Notes under the pieces: generated by a model | The model's database searches: none | Seen by the model: only the letters and a program-made list of their open reading frames with translations | What the model was told of the DNA's origin: nothing | In this document: piece by piece, positions 1-7,950 of the stretch | How the letters are laid out: each line of letters opens with the position of its first letter | Numbering within the stretch: position 1 is the first letter of the stretch | DNA from: Halalkaliarchaeum sp. AArc-CO | GTDB lineage: Archaea; Halobacteriota; Halobacteria; Halobacteriales; Haloferacaceae | Direction: 5' to 3' | NCBI RefSeq assembly: GCF_024972735.1 | Contig: NZ_CP087723.1 | Coordinates: 310,001 to 374,000, forward strand | DNA: 64,000 nucleotides | Position numbers and translations under genes: made by a program

Positions 1-494
1 ACCTCGAGAATCTCGTCGTCGAGCCCGCGAACCATGTCGTCGATGCGTTCGGGACGGAACGTGTCCTCCGAGTCGATGAAGATCGCCGCGCCGTCGAGCC
101 CGCCGTACTCTCGCGGGAGCTGGACGTTGACGGACATCTGGTGGGTGATCTGGGACTTGCCGGAGCCGAACTCGCCGTACACCTCGGTGATCGACTGCGT
201 CTCCATCCCGCCCCCGAGCAGGTCGTCGACCTCCTCGATCTGCCAGGAGAGCTTGCCGATCTGTTCGCGGCGCTCGAGTACGGACGCGCCGGTCTCGAAC
301 CCGCCGACGTCGGCGGCCTCGCGGGCGCCCTGGATGATGTCCGAGGCGGTCGAGTCGCCGATGTCGGCGGTGTTGGACAGCTCGCCCGGACTGGCGACTG
401 CGATGCTCTGGAAGCTGTCGAATCCCGCGTCGACGAGCTTGTCAGCGGTTGCCGGTCCCACGCCCGGAAGGCTCTCGAGGTCGTCTTCTGCCAT
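1..494 (-). CDS. radA: DNA repair and recombination protein RadA (N-terminal part)
   Basis: This is the archaeal RecA/Rad51 recombinase, which forms ATP-dependent filaments on single-stranded DNA for strand exchange. Only the first ~164 residues lie in the window; the gene runs off the left edge. Residues ~5-62 form the helix-hairpin-helix N-terminal domain ([12 protein letters not shown]). The ATPase core begins with a Walker A GEFGSGKS at ~107-114, followed by a QLPREYGG segment typical of RadA. No intein interrupts the visible part. The ATG at 494 is followed directly by the conserved [11 protein letters not shown] start. It is divergent from the small gene at 645. The identification is secure; the C-terminus, including Walker B, is not visible. 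Confidence 0.97.
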   Translation of the reverse strand, partial: MAEDDLESLPGVGPATADKLVDAGFDSFQSIAVASPGELSNTADIGDSTASDIIQGAREAADVGGFETGASVLERREQIGKLSWQIEEVDDLLGGGMETQSITEVYGEFGSGKSQITHQMSVNVQLPREYGGLDGAAIFIDSEDTFRPERIDDMVRGLDDEILE

Positions 495-644
495 CGTGTC
501 TCCGGGTTGTTCGCACTCCGGTATAAAAGCTCGTTAACAGCGTCCCGGAAGTGAAACTCCGGATCGGTCGGCGAGAAGTCGGAGGTCGGTTCCCTCGCCG
601 TACCACAACCGCTTTGCCGGGGGCGAATGACCACGAAAGTGAGC

Positions 645-1097
645 ATGGCCACCGTCTGTCTCGTCGGCGATCCGGACGTGAACCTCCAGTACGAACTGCT
701 CTCCCGGGAAACCTCCCGGGAGGCGCTCGCGACCTACGACATCGCCGAGCCGTTCGAGAACAGCCTCGCCGTCGAGACGGTGAGTCTGGGCGCCGCAGTC
801 GCGTTGTGTAACGACCTGGACTGGTATCTCGTCCGGTTCGTCGAAGAGACGCTCGTTCGGGAACCCAGCATCAGCCGGGAGGAGTGGCTCTCCCGGGAGC
901 TCGCCGGCCAGGTCAGAAACGGGGACCTTCCTCCCGAGGAGACCGACCGCCTGCTGAAGGTGTACGGCGTCGTCGACGGCGAACTCGTCGAGCCGATGTT
1001 CCTCACCCGCGTCGACGGCTCCGTCCCGGAGTACGACCTGCGCGAAGTGGACGACACCGTCGTCGTGCGCGTCTCGGAACGCGAGTTCGCCGAGTGA
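645..1097 (+). CDS. Conserved haloarchaeal protein, DUF5804-like
   Basis: This is a small acidic protein of about 150 residues starting MATVCLVGDPDVNLQYELLS. From memory it matches a haloarchaea-specific family of unknown function (DUF5804). There is no transmembrane segment, signal peptide or catalytic motif. A start six codons upstream (627) is in frame, but I chose 645 because family members begin at the equivalent of MATVCLVG. It lies between divergent radA and the convergent cysteine-synthase-like gene, so it is probably monocistronic. The function is unknown. Confidence 0.8.
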   Translation: MATVCLVGDPDVNLQYELLSRETSREALATYDIAEPFENSLAVETVSLGAAVALCNDLDWYLVRFVEETLVREPSISREEWLSRELAGQVRNGDLPPEETDRLLKVYGVVDGELVEPMFLTRVDGSVPEYDLREVDDTVVVRVSEREFAE

Positions 1098-1121
1098 CGG
1101 GGACGGTCACGGGACCGCCCG

Positions 1122-2024
1122 TCACTCGAACATCCCGGTCGACATGTACCGCTCGCCGGAGTCCCAGAACACAGTGACGACGAGGGGGTCCTCGACGTTC
1201 GCCGCCACGAGTTCCCCGGCGACCTCCCGGGCGATCAGGTTCGAGGCACCGCTGGACTGTCCGACCAGGATCCCCTCCTCCCGTGCGAGCCGACGGCATT
1301 CGGCCTCCGCGGCCTCGATGTCGACGGTGCGCACGTCGTCCAGCAGGTCGACGTCGAGGTTCGGCGAGACGAATCCGGGGCCCATCCCCTGGAAGCCGCC
1401 GTCGCCGAGCTCACCCTCCGAGAGGACTGCGTTCCCTTCCGGTTCGACGGCGACGATCTGCAGGTCGGGAAACGCCTCGCGGAGCCGACGTCCGGTGCCG
1501 CTGATCGTCCCGCCGGTGCCGACGCCGGCAACCAGCGCGTCGACGGTCCGGTCTTCCACCTGCTCGATGATCTCCGTCCCGGTCGTCTCGTAGTGCGCTC
1601 GGGGGTTGGCCTCGTTTTCGAACTGCCGGAGCTGGAGCATTCCCTCCTCTTCCAGTTCGTCTGCACGGTCCTTGGCGTCGGAGATGTCGCCCTCGACGAG
1701 TTCGATGTCGGCACCGTACGCGCGCATCAGCCGCCGGCGTTCCTTCGACTGCGAGGCCGGCATCACGAGCGTCACGTCGTACCCCTTCACGGCCCCGACC
1801 ATCGCCAGCCCGATGCCGGTGTTGCCGGAGGTCGGCTCCACGAGGCTGTCGCCCGGCTCGATCTCGCCGGCTTCCTCGGCCGCCTCGATCATGTACAGGG
1901 CGGGGCGGTCCTTGGCCGACCCCGCCGGGTTTTTGGATTCGATCTTGGCTGCCACCGTCGCTCCCTCGGGTGAACTCACCCGCACCAGCGGCGAGCCGAT
2001 GGTGTTCAGCACGCTCTCGTCCAT
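1122..2024 (-). CDS. cysK: Cysteine synthase family PLP-dependent enzyme
   Basis: This is a fold-type II PLP enzyme expected to make cysteine from an activated serine and sulfide in the cytoplasm. The PLP lysine is K38 in NPAGSAKDR. The substrate loop TSGNTG is at ~65-70, the phosphate-binding GTGGT at 169-173, and the serine contacting the pyridine ring in VGQSSGAS at ~257. The length (300 aa) is normal for CysK/CysM. Cystathionine beta-synthase and O-phosphoserine sulfhydrylase share this fold, so the serine donor (O-acetyl- or O-phosphoserine) cannot be decided from the sequence. It is convergent with the gene at 645 and is followed upstream by aIF1A on the same strand. Confidence 0.88.
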   Translation of the reverse strand: MDESVLNTIGSPLVRVSSPEGATVAAKIESKNPAGSAKDRPALYMIEAAEEAGEIEPGDSLVEPTSGNTGIGLAMVGAVKGYDVTLVMPASQSKERRRLMRAYGADIELVEGDISDAKDRADELEEEGMLQLRQFENEANPRAHYETTGTEIIEQVEDRTVDALVAGVGTGGTISGTGRRLREAFPDLQIVAVEPEGNAVLSEGELGDGGFQGMGPGFVSPNLDVDLLDDVRTVDIEAAEAECRRLAREEGILVGQSSGASNLIAREVAGELVAANVEDPLVVTVFWDSGERYMSTGMFE

Positions 2025-2057
2025 GGACGCTCTACCGGACGAACACCTAAAAAGTCG

Positions 2058-2342
2058 CTAGTCGATGTGGCCTTCGCGGCGGAGCTGGTCGGCGTCCTCG
2101 CCGGTGTAGCGCCACTCGATGTTGGCCTTCTCGTCTTGCCAGTCCCACGGTTCGGCGACGACGACGTCGTCCACCTCGATCCACGTTCGATACTTCATCC
2201 GGCCGGGAATACGCCCGAGGCGCTCTTTCCCGTCGGCACATCGCAGCTGTACGTGGTTGCCGCCGAGGTGGTCCGTCACCACGGCGAAAACCTCATCCGA
2301 GTTGGGCATCCGGAGGTTCCGGCGCCCGTTTTCCTGAGTCAC
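2058..2342 (-). CDS. eif1a: Translation initiation factor aIF-1A
   Basis: This is the archaeal eIF1A/IF1 homologue, an OB-fold protein that binds the A site of the small ribosomal subunit and helps initiator tRNA recruitment and scanning. The 94-residue protein is the usual size. It carries the family hallmarks [12 protein letters not shown] near residue 11, the [12 protein letters not shown] segment around 44-55 and the acidic [10 protein letters not shown] stretch. The ATG at 2342 sits about 25 nt downstream of a TATA-like element, so the mRNA is probably leaderless. Confidence 0.96.
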   Translation of the reverse strand: MTQENGRRNLRMPNSDEVFAVVTDHLGGNHVQLRCADGKERLGRIPGRMKYRTWIEVDDVVVAEPWDWQDEKANIEWRYTGEDADQLRREGHID

Positions 2343-2362
2343 ACCGGCAATAGGTCCGCTAC

Positions 2363-2373
2363 ACGTTTAAGTG
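2363..2373 (-). promoter_or_regulatory. TATA-like promoter element of aif1A
   Basis: Read on the minus strand the sequence is CCACTTAAACGTG, a good haloarchaeal TATA (TTTAA-type) box. It lies about 25 nt before the aif1A ATG, the spacing expected for leaderless transcription. Confidence 0.55.
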
Positions 2374-2443
2374 GTCCGACTGATCCGACACGGTCCTTTA
2401 TAGTTACCCGTTACCGAGGCACACGTCACTACAGATCTTAGAA

Positions 2444-3346
2444 TTACCAATGGATAGCAATTGGATCAATGATGATCGATCTGCCCTCTAGAATGAAGTC
2501 TTCAGGTTGAATCTCGGGAAGTTTGAATTCACTCTCATTTTGTTCGTCCATAGAGTCTAGAACTTTTGCAACTAACTTCGCTCGGATGTCTGCGCTTTCA
2601 CTGTCGGAGGAGACGGAATCTATCATCCGAAGAGCTTCGATCAAGTCCCAAATTGCTTCTTCATTGTTGATTTCTCTCACACGTCCGAAGATGATGTACT
2701 CATTTTGGCTCCGGAATTCCCGGTCCGGATCGACCCACATATTTTGAGTATCAATCGTTGTAGCTACACTCCATTGGCCAACTGGAGCATCTACTTCCAA
2801 TCCTATCCACCCATGGTAAAGTAGTTGGTAAAATTGCTCTACTTGGCCAAGTTGGGATGTACTTTGTAGTAATTGTGCAAGGAATCCACTTCCCTGTGGC
2901 GCGTCAGAGGTAGCTTCAACAATATACTGGAGCGCACTCAGAAGCGGATAAAGTGGGTCCGGTTTGCATGAACCTTCAACTCTAACAAGTTCCCCTAACT
3001 TTACACTATTGACATTATTGTCACTATTCAGATCTGTGATTTCTGGTGGGGTCCTTTCGTCCTCAAAGGAATCAATAAGAATAGAATAACGATACTGGTC
3101 GTTCACCCGTTTACTAACTTCTGATAGTTCACGTTCTGTTGCGGAGGTTGAGCGAGCGTGGCTACCACCGATACTGAGTAAATTTCCGAGGTCAATTCCT
3201 GCTTTACCTTCCGATTCGGAACCTTCTTCTTCACTCTCTTCAGCAACTTCACGGACTGTTTCTGGAACGGTCATGAACATCGATGCTAGAAGTGAGTTAA
3301 CTGCTCCTGAGTCAAGATAAACAAACTGACGGATATCGGGTTCCAT
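2444..3346 (-). CDS. AT-rich DUF6414-like protein, probably acquired
   Basis: This is a 300-residue soluble protein opening MEPDIRQFVYLDSGAVNSLL. The YLD..AVNSLLAS start, the acidic spacer at ~35-48, the GIDLG...GGSHARS patch at ~50-65 and the VNDQYRYSILI segment at ~85 resemble the DUF6414 family of bacteria and archaea. That assignment is from memory and not certain. No catalytic motif or membrane segment is evident. Base composition is plainly different from everything around it: AT-rich, with many AAT, ATT, TTT and AGA codons. The ATG at 3346 has an AT-rich TATA-like stretch ~25-35 nt upstream. It lies between aif1A and topA and is followed on its upstream side by hairpin-rich non-coding DNA. 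This suggests horizontal acquisition. The function is unknown. Confidence 0.75.
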   Translation of the reverse strand: MEPDIRQFVYLDSGAVNSLLASMFMTVPETVREVAEESEEEGSESEGKAGIDLGNLLSIGGSHARSTSATERELSEVSKRVNDQYRYSILIDSFEDERTPPEITDLNSDNNVNSVKLGELVRVEGSCKPDPLYPLLSALQYIVEATSDAPQGSGFLAQLLQSTSQLGQVEQFYQLLYHGWIGLEVDAPVGQWSVATTIDTQNMWVDPDREFRSQNEYIIFGRVREINNEEAIWDLIEALRMIDSVSSDSESADIRAKLVAKVLDSMDEQNESEFKLPEIQPEDFILEGRSIIIDPIAIHW

Positions 3347-3368
3347 AGCCAGAAAATCTATTCACCCA

Positions 3369-3384
3369 CAAATAAATTTAATCC
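3369..3384 (-). promoter_or_regulatory. TATA-like element of the DUF6414-like gene
   Basis: The minus strand reads GATTAAATTTATTTG about 25-35 nt before the ATG at 3346. The setting is AT-rich throughout, so the exact box is uncertain. Confidence 0.4.
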
Positions 3385-3478
3385 AGAAAAGGTCATTGGG
3401 AAGATATAGGACGTATTGGTCCTGCGTGATCGAAATAAAACTGTAGGTCGAGCATCCGCGAGCGAAGCGAGGCGTTTC

Positions 3479-3520
3479 ACCGATAGCGAGGGCCGCAGGC
3501 CCGAGCTATCGGTTTTTTTG
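3479..3520 (+). terminator. Strong hairpin with T-tract
   Basis: An ACCGATAGC...GCTATCGGT stem with an inner GGGCC/GGCCC stem is followed at once by seven T residues. On the plus strand this has the form of an intrinsic terminator, although no plus-strand gene ends here. The element may have come with the adjacent AT-rich gene. Confidence 0.6.
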
Positions 3521-3527
3521 GTCTGCT

Positions 3528-3588
3528 CACGGAGCGGGGCTCCGTGGCATCCAGCAAATCCGTCGGATTTGCGCGAGAGCTTTTTTGG
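3528..3588. repeat. Two further inverted repeats ending in a T-run
   Basis: CACGGAGC-GGG-GCTCCGTG is followed by GCAAATCC-GTC-GGATTTGC, both perfect stems with three-base loops, and then a six-T run. They extend the hairpin series that starts at ~3479. Positions may be off by a base. Confidence 0.55.
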
Positions 3589-3603
3589 CGGGGGTCGAGG
3601 AGC

Positions 3604-3684
3604 GCGAGGTTCGACCGAATGCGAGAACCTCGGAGACGCGAACGGGGAGAGCGAGGTTCGAGCGAATGCGAGAACCTCGGAGAC
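3604..3684. repeat. 34-bp direct repeat, two copies
   Basis: The unit GCGAGGTTCGA(C/G)CGAATGCG, continuing AGAACCTCGGAGAC, occurs at ~3604-3637 and ~3651-3684, differing at one base. Each copy contains an imperfect inverted repeat (GAGGTTCG / CGAGAACCTC). The role is unknown; such repeats are common near acquired genes in haloarchaea. Confidence 0.6.
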
Positions 3685-3727
3685 CCGTGAGCGAAGCGCC
3701 CGAGGCCCCGTTAAAAAAGGTCGTGGT

Positions 3728-6328
3728 TCAGTCCGCCTTGGCCTGCCAGTCCCGCACCGTGTCGGGCCCGACGCCGTCGACCTGGTTGGCCAGTTCGTCC
3801 GGCTCAGCCTCCTTCAGCGAGCCGACGTCCTCGACGCCGGCCTCCCGGAGTTTCTCGGCGGTCTTCTCGCCGATCCCGTCGATAACTTCGAGCTCCGACC
3901 CTTCCCTCCGGGCCTGGTACTCCCGGTAGTTGCAGATCGGACACCCCAACTCCCACGGCTCATCACCCGAGTGGACCCGGAGGTGGGGCAGATCGTGTTC
4001 GTCGCAGCGCTCGTCGGTCACCTCGATTTCGCCCCGGCGTGGCAGCGGCAGCGAGTAGTCGCAGTCCGGATACCGCGTGCAGCCGACCAGCCGAGAGCCG
4101 TTGCGGAGCTGCTTGATCGCCAGCTCTCCACCCTCGCTTTCGCCGCAGGCTGGACAGTTGCCGATCACCTCGTCGTCGGCCTCCTCGGCCGCGTCGGCCT
4201 TGCACTGCGGACAGCCGTGGACGAACGTCTTCCGCCCGGCGAGCATCTTCACGTGGTGGAGGTCGTGCTCCTCGCAGGTCTCCTCCAGGATCAGCGGCTT
4301 CCCCGTGGAGGGCAGTGGCAGCGTGTACTCGCAGTCGGGGTAGCCGTCGCAGCCGACGAAGTAGGAGCCGTATCTCGATTTTCGGACCAGCAGCTGGGAG
4401 TCACACTCCGGACATGGTCCCAGCGTCTTGTCGGCCTTCAGCGACTCCTGGAGGTGGTTCCCGATCTCCTCCCTGGAGTCTGCAAGCTCCTCGAAAATCC
4501 GCTCGAGTAGCTCCTTCGACTCGTCGGTCACCTCGTCGTACTCCTTCTCGCCGCCCGCGATCGCCGCCATGTCCCGTTCCAGCTGGGCGGTCATCCCCTC
4601 GCTGACGATCGGTTCGGCGAACTTCTCTGCCGCCTCGACGACCGCCTCCGCGAGCCGCGTCGGCCGGGGGGGATCGTTCTCGACGTAGCCGCGATCGTAC
4701 AGCTTCTCGATCGTGTGGTGTCTCGTTGCCTTCGTCCCGATCCCGAGCTCCTCCATCTTCTCGATGAGCCGCGACTGGCCGTAGCGACGGGGCGGCTGGG
4801 TTTCCTTCGCCTCAAGCCGGCGTTCGCCGAGGTCGAGCCGTTCCCCCGCTTCGACGTCCGGCACGATCGTCTCGCTCGAGGACACGTACGGATACACCTC
4901 GTGATAGCCCGGTTCGAGCAGGCGCTTGCCGTTGGCCTTCAGACGGAGCCCGCCGTCAGCGAGGAGCTCCGGCATCCCCGTCGTGCCGTCGGGATCCCGC
5001 AGCGCCGCCCGGGGATCGGCCTCGCCGGCGATCCGGCTCGCCTCGCCGTCGGCGAGCGCGACGACCCGGAGGTGTTCCCAGGTCGCCGCCGGCGCACAGG
5101 TCGCGAAGAAGCGCCGAACGACCAGTTCGAAGATCTCCCACTCGTCGTCGGACAGCTCCGAGGCGTCCGGCAGCTCCCCGGTCGGGTGGATCGGCGGGTG
5201 GTCGGTCGTCTCCTCGTCGCCCTCGGTCGGCTCGATCGACTCCTGTGTGAGAAGCGATTCCGCGTCGTCGCCGAACCGCGTTCCACGGAACGCCTCGAGT
5301 AGTTCCCGGGGATCGAGGTCGTCGGGATAGACCGTGTTGTCCGTCCGGGGATAGCTGACGAACCCGGCGGTGTAGAGGTCCTCCGCCAGCGACATCGCGC
5401 GCTGTGCGGAGTACCCCAGCGATCCGGCCGCGCGGATGAACTGGGTGGTGTTGAACGGGGCCGGCGGGTCGTCTCTCCGGGTCCGGCGGTCGACGTCGTC
5501 CACCTCGGCGCCGTCGGCCGCCCGCAGCGCCGCCGCGACCGTCTCGGCGGTCGGACCGTCCCAGATCCGTTCGGCCTCGGTGCCGTCGACGTCCGCATAG
5601 AAGTACTGTGCCTCGAAGGCGCCGCCGGCACCGGCGTCCCGCTTGGACAGCTCCCCGAACAGCTCCCAGTAGGATTCGGGGTCGAACGCCTGGATCTCCC
5701 GTTCCCGGTCGACGAGCAGCTTGAGCGTCGGCCCCTGGACCCGACCCACCGAAATGAAATCGTCGCCGAGCTGGCGCGCCGAAAGCGACAGGAACCGGGT
5801 GAGCGCCGCGCCCCACACCAGGTCGATCGCCTGTCTGGCCTCGCCGGCGGCAGCCAGGTCGAAGTCGATCTCGTCGGGATCGTCGAAGGCGTCTTTCACT
5901 TCACGGTCGGTGATCGAGGAGAACCGCACCCGGTCGACCGGCGCCTCGTCGTTCACCTCGCGGACGAGCTCGTAGGCTTCCTTCCCGATGAGTTCGCCCT
6001 CCCGGTCGTAGTCGGTCGCGATGATCACGCGAGAGGCGTTGCGCGCCAGTCGGCGGAGCGCGGCGACGATGTTCTCCTGGGTCGGTTCGGTCACGATCGG
6101 CGCGTCGACCAGCTCGACCGGCTCGACGTCCCGCCAGTCGTTGTACTCCGGCGGGAAGTCGACGCCGACGACGTGGCCCGAGAGCCCGATGCAGCGCTTG
6201 CCGCCCCAGCGATAGACGTTGACGCCGTTGCGTCGCTCGGTTTCCGCGGAGCCGCCGCTGAGGATCTCGGCGATCCGGCGGGCGGCGTTTTCCTTCTCGG
6301 TGACGATCAGCTCGGGACCCCGACTCAT
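3728..6328 (-). CDS. topA: DNA topoisomerase I (type IA)
   Basis: Type IA topoisomerases relax negative supercoils by single-strand cleavage and passage. The protein is 866 aa from the ATG at 6328 (MSRGPELIVTEK). The Toprim domain has the acidic triad in ATDYDREGE (D106, D108, E110). The catalytic tyrosine is Y326 in the SYPRTDNTVYP motif. The C-terminus carries several four-cysteine zinc ribbons from ~650 onward (CPEC...C...C type) and ends in a helix-hairpin-helix region at ~815-866 (DGIGEKTAEKL, DGVGPDTVRDW). An in-frame extension to 6403 was rejected because family similarity begins at MSRGPEL and a TATA-like box sits ~26 nt upstream of 6328. Confidence 0.96.
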   Translation of the reverse strand: MSRGPELIVTEKENAARRIAEILSGGSAETERRNGVNVYRWGGKRCIGLSGHVVGVDFPPEYNDWRDVEPVELVDAPIVTEPTQENIVAALRRLARNASRVIIATDYDREGELIGKEAYELVREVNDEAPVDRVRFSSITDREVKDAFDDPDEIDFDLAAAGEARQAIDLVWGAALTRFLSLSARQLGDDFISVGRVQGPTLKLLVDREREIQAFDPESYWELFGELSKRDAGAGGAFEAQYFYADVDGTEAERIWDGPTAETVAAALRAADGAEVDDVDRRTRRDDPPAPFNTTQFIRAAGSLGYSAQRAMSLAEDLYTAGFVSYPRTDNTVYPDDLDPRELLEAFRGTRFGDDAESLLTQESIEPTEGDEETTDHPPIHPTGELPDASELSDDEWEIFELVVRRFFATCAPAATWEHLRVVALADGEASRIAGEADPRAALRDPDGTTGMPELLADGGLRLKANGKRLLEPGYHEVYPYVSSSETIVPDVEAGERLDLGERRLEAKETQPPRRYGQSRLIEKMEELGIGTKATRHHTIEKLYDRGYVENDPPRPTRLAEAVVEAAEKFAEPIVSEGMTAQLERDMAAIAGGEKEYDEVTDESKELLERIFEELADSREEIGNHLQESLKADKTLGPCPECDSQLLVRKSRYGSYFVGCDGYPDCEYTLPLPSTGKPLILEETCEEHDLHHVKMLAGRKTFVHGCPQCKADAAEEADDEVIGNCPACGESEGGELAIKQLRNGSRLVGCTRYPDCDYSLPLPRRGEIEVTDERCDEHDLPHLRVHSGDEPWELGCPICNYREYQARREGSELEVIDGIGEKTAEKLREAGVEDVGSLKEAEPDELANQVDGVGPDTVRDWQAKAD

Positions 6329-6352
6329 CGCCCGCCCATAGGCCGGTTGCTC

Positions 6353-6363
6353 GCCTAAAGCTT
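6353..6363 (-). promoter_or_regulatory. TATA-like promoter element of topA
   Basis: The minus strand reads AAGCTTTAGGCG about 26 nt upstream of the topA ATG at 6328, which fits a leaderless transcript and supports that start. Confidence 0.45.
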
Positions 6364-6412
6364 TCGTGCTGGCTGGCGGACGGTCCGTACCGCGGAAACC
6401 CACCGATTGCGG

Positions 6413-7837
6413 TCAGATCACGTCGGCGAGCGGCAACCCGAGGCCGAGGAACCACGCCGCGAGTCCTGCCGCCAGGAACTGTTTGCCCCGCTCGTCCCCC
6501 ATCGCGCTGCCGGCCGCGATGAGCGTCAACGCGAGCAGCAGCCCGATGCGGTGCAACACCAGCCGGATCGGGAGGAACGACACCGACACCATCCCGAAGT
6601 CGACGGCGAACGCCCCGCCGGCCCCGAGCAGGGCGAACGACGCCGCCGCCCACGGTTCGGTCCCACGAGCCAGGAGGAGTGCCGCTGCAGGCATCCCCAG
6701 CGCCAGGATCGGATACAGCACCGCAGCGATCGCCTTCGGGTGAAGTGCCGGCACTGCCGTTTCGACGCCGATTCCGATCACCCTGACCCCGAGGACGATC
6801 CCGGCGAGGGCCGTCGCGAGCGCGATCGCCCGACGCCGTCGGGAGATCTCTCCGACGACCGCCCGGCCGGCGCGTGCGAGGTCCCGTCGGGTCTCTGCGG
6901 CGAGGATCCCGGCGATGCCGACGATGCCCAGCAGTCCGAGTATCCACGCTACTCCGCCTCCGCCGAGCGGTTCGATCGCAGCCGAGTGCGGGTCGTCGTC
7001 GGCAGTCGCTTCGTTGTCGGATGCTTCGTCGGCAGTCGCTTCGTCTGTCGTCGCTTTGTCGGTGAGGCCGGTTTCCGGATCGTCGACGGCGTCGAGGTCG
7101 TCGGGCTCCTCGATTTCGGACTCGAGTTCGATCACGGAGATCCAGCCGTCGCTGTACCCGCCTTCGATCCCGTGATACTCCCGCCTGACTTCCTCCACGA
7201 ATGGCGCCTCGAGGTAGTCGCTCTCTATCTCGAGGCCGGCCTCGTGGATGTCCGGAACGGTGTGTCGCAGCCGAAACCAGTCCCAGTAGTCGGTGTGCGC
7301 CTGGATCGCGGTCCAGTCCTCCTCGGGATGGGTGTAGGCCCGGACGTGGTATCGTTCGCCGAGATACGTCCCCGAGTGGAGCTGATACGCCTCGGTCAGC
7401 CAGACTGCGTCCCCGCCACGGGGTGACGCGTCCACGTACGAGTACCGGACGGCACCGTGGGCGTCGGCCCACTCGAGCCCCTCGTCGTCGACGACGACGC
7501 CGTGCTCGTCGGGCTCGTCTCCCGCTGGTTCCTCCTCCTCCTCGAACTCGAAGCTCGTCCGGTCGGTCAGGCTCCGACGGACCGCGTCGTCCGGACCGTG
7601 CACGAGGAGGTTGATCGCGAGCGTCCGCTCGCTTGTGGTCTCACCGCGGCTCGTGTACGGCCACAGGTAGCTCCCGTCCTCGACCGGCTGGACGAGGTCC
7701 TCCTCGGTGACCTGTTCGACCTCCGGCGGGTCGTGGGTCGTCGGTTCGAGCAGCGCCCCGACCCCGAAGACGACTGCGATAGCGAGGACGATCGCGATCG
7801 CGACCGTTCGCCGTCGAGGACGTCTAGACCGGGCCAT
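6413..7837 (-). CDS. Multi-pass membrane protein of unknown function
   Basis: I do not recognise this 474-residue protein. A basic N-terminus (RSRRPRRRT) leads into one transmembrane helix at ~11-30. A ~220-residue acidic, probably extracellular domain rich in W, Y and H follows. Next comes a low-complexity linker made of repeated T-DEA-TADEA units (~255-283) and then about five hydrophobic helices to the C-terminus (~294-474). It lies between topA (same strand) and a divergent MATE exporter whose start is ~110 bp away. Surface or envelope function is plausible but inferred only from topology. Confidence 0.75.
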   Translation of the reverse strand: MARSRRPRRRTVAIAIVLAIAVVFGVGALLEPTTHDPPEVEQVTEEDLVQPVEDGSYLWPYTSRGETTSERTLAINLLVHGPDDAVRRSLTDRTSFEFEEEEEPAGDEPDEHGVVVDDEGLEWADAHGAVRYSYVDASPRGGDAVWLTEAYQLHSGTYLGERYHVRAYTHPEEDWTAIQAHTDYWDWFRLRHTVPDIHEAGLEIESDYLEAPFVEEVRREYHGIEGGYSDGWISVIELESEIEEPDDLDAVDDPETGLTDKATTDEATADEASDNEATADDDPHSAAIEPLGGGGVAWILGLLGIVGIAGILAAETRRDLARAGRAVVGEISRRRRAIALATALAGIVLGVRVIGIGVETAVPALHPKAIAAVLYPILALGMPAAALLLARGTEPWAAASFALLGAGGAFAVDFGMVSVSFLPIRLVLHRIGLLLALTLIAAGSAMGDERGKQFLAAGLAAWFLGLGLPLADVI

Positions 7838-7950
7838 ACCCGATGTCTGGGGACTCTTCGATCATGTATGTTCGGCCGTCGAACGCATCCTCCCGGTCGA
7901 CCGGAATCAAAAACTGTAGCACACTAGGAGTCGTCGGTCGACCGGGAAGC

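Larger units (their letters stand above)
3347..3727. other. Gene-free hairpin-rich spacer
   Basis: About 380 bases contain no supportable gene. From left to right the stretch holds the AT-rich promoter of the DUF6414-like gene, three strong inverted repeats (two followed by runs of six or seven T), and a 34-bp direct repeat present twice. The sequence is full of GAGCGAAGCGAG-type near-palindromes common in haloarchaeal intergenic DNA. Long open frames crossing it are by-products of GC-rich DNA. Confidence 0.7.

Noticed and set aside
3416-4510. A plus-strand open frame crossing the hairpin region into topA antisense
   Set aside because: It begins with TTG in non-coding repeats, is antisense to topA, and has no recognisable domain.
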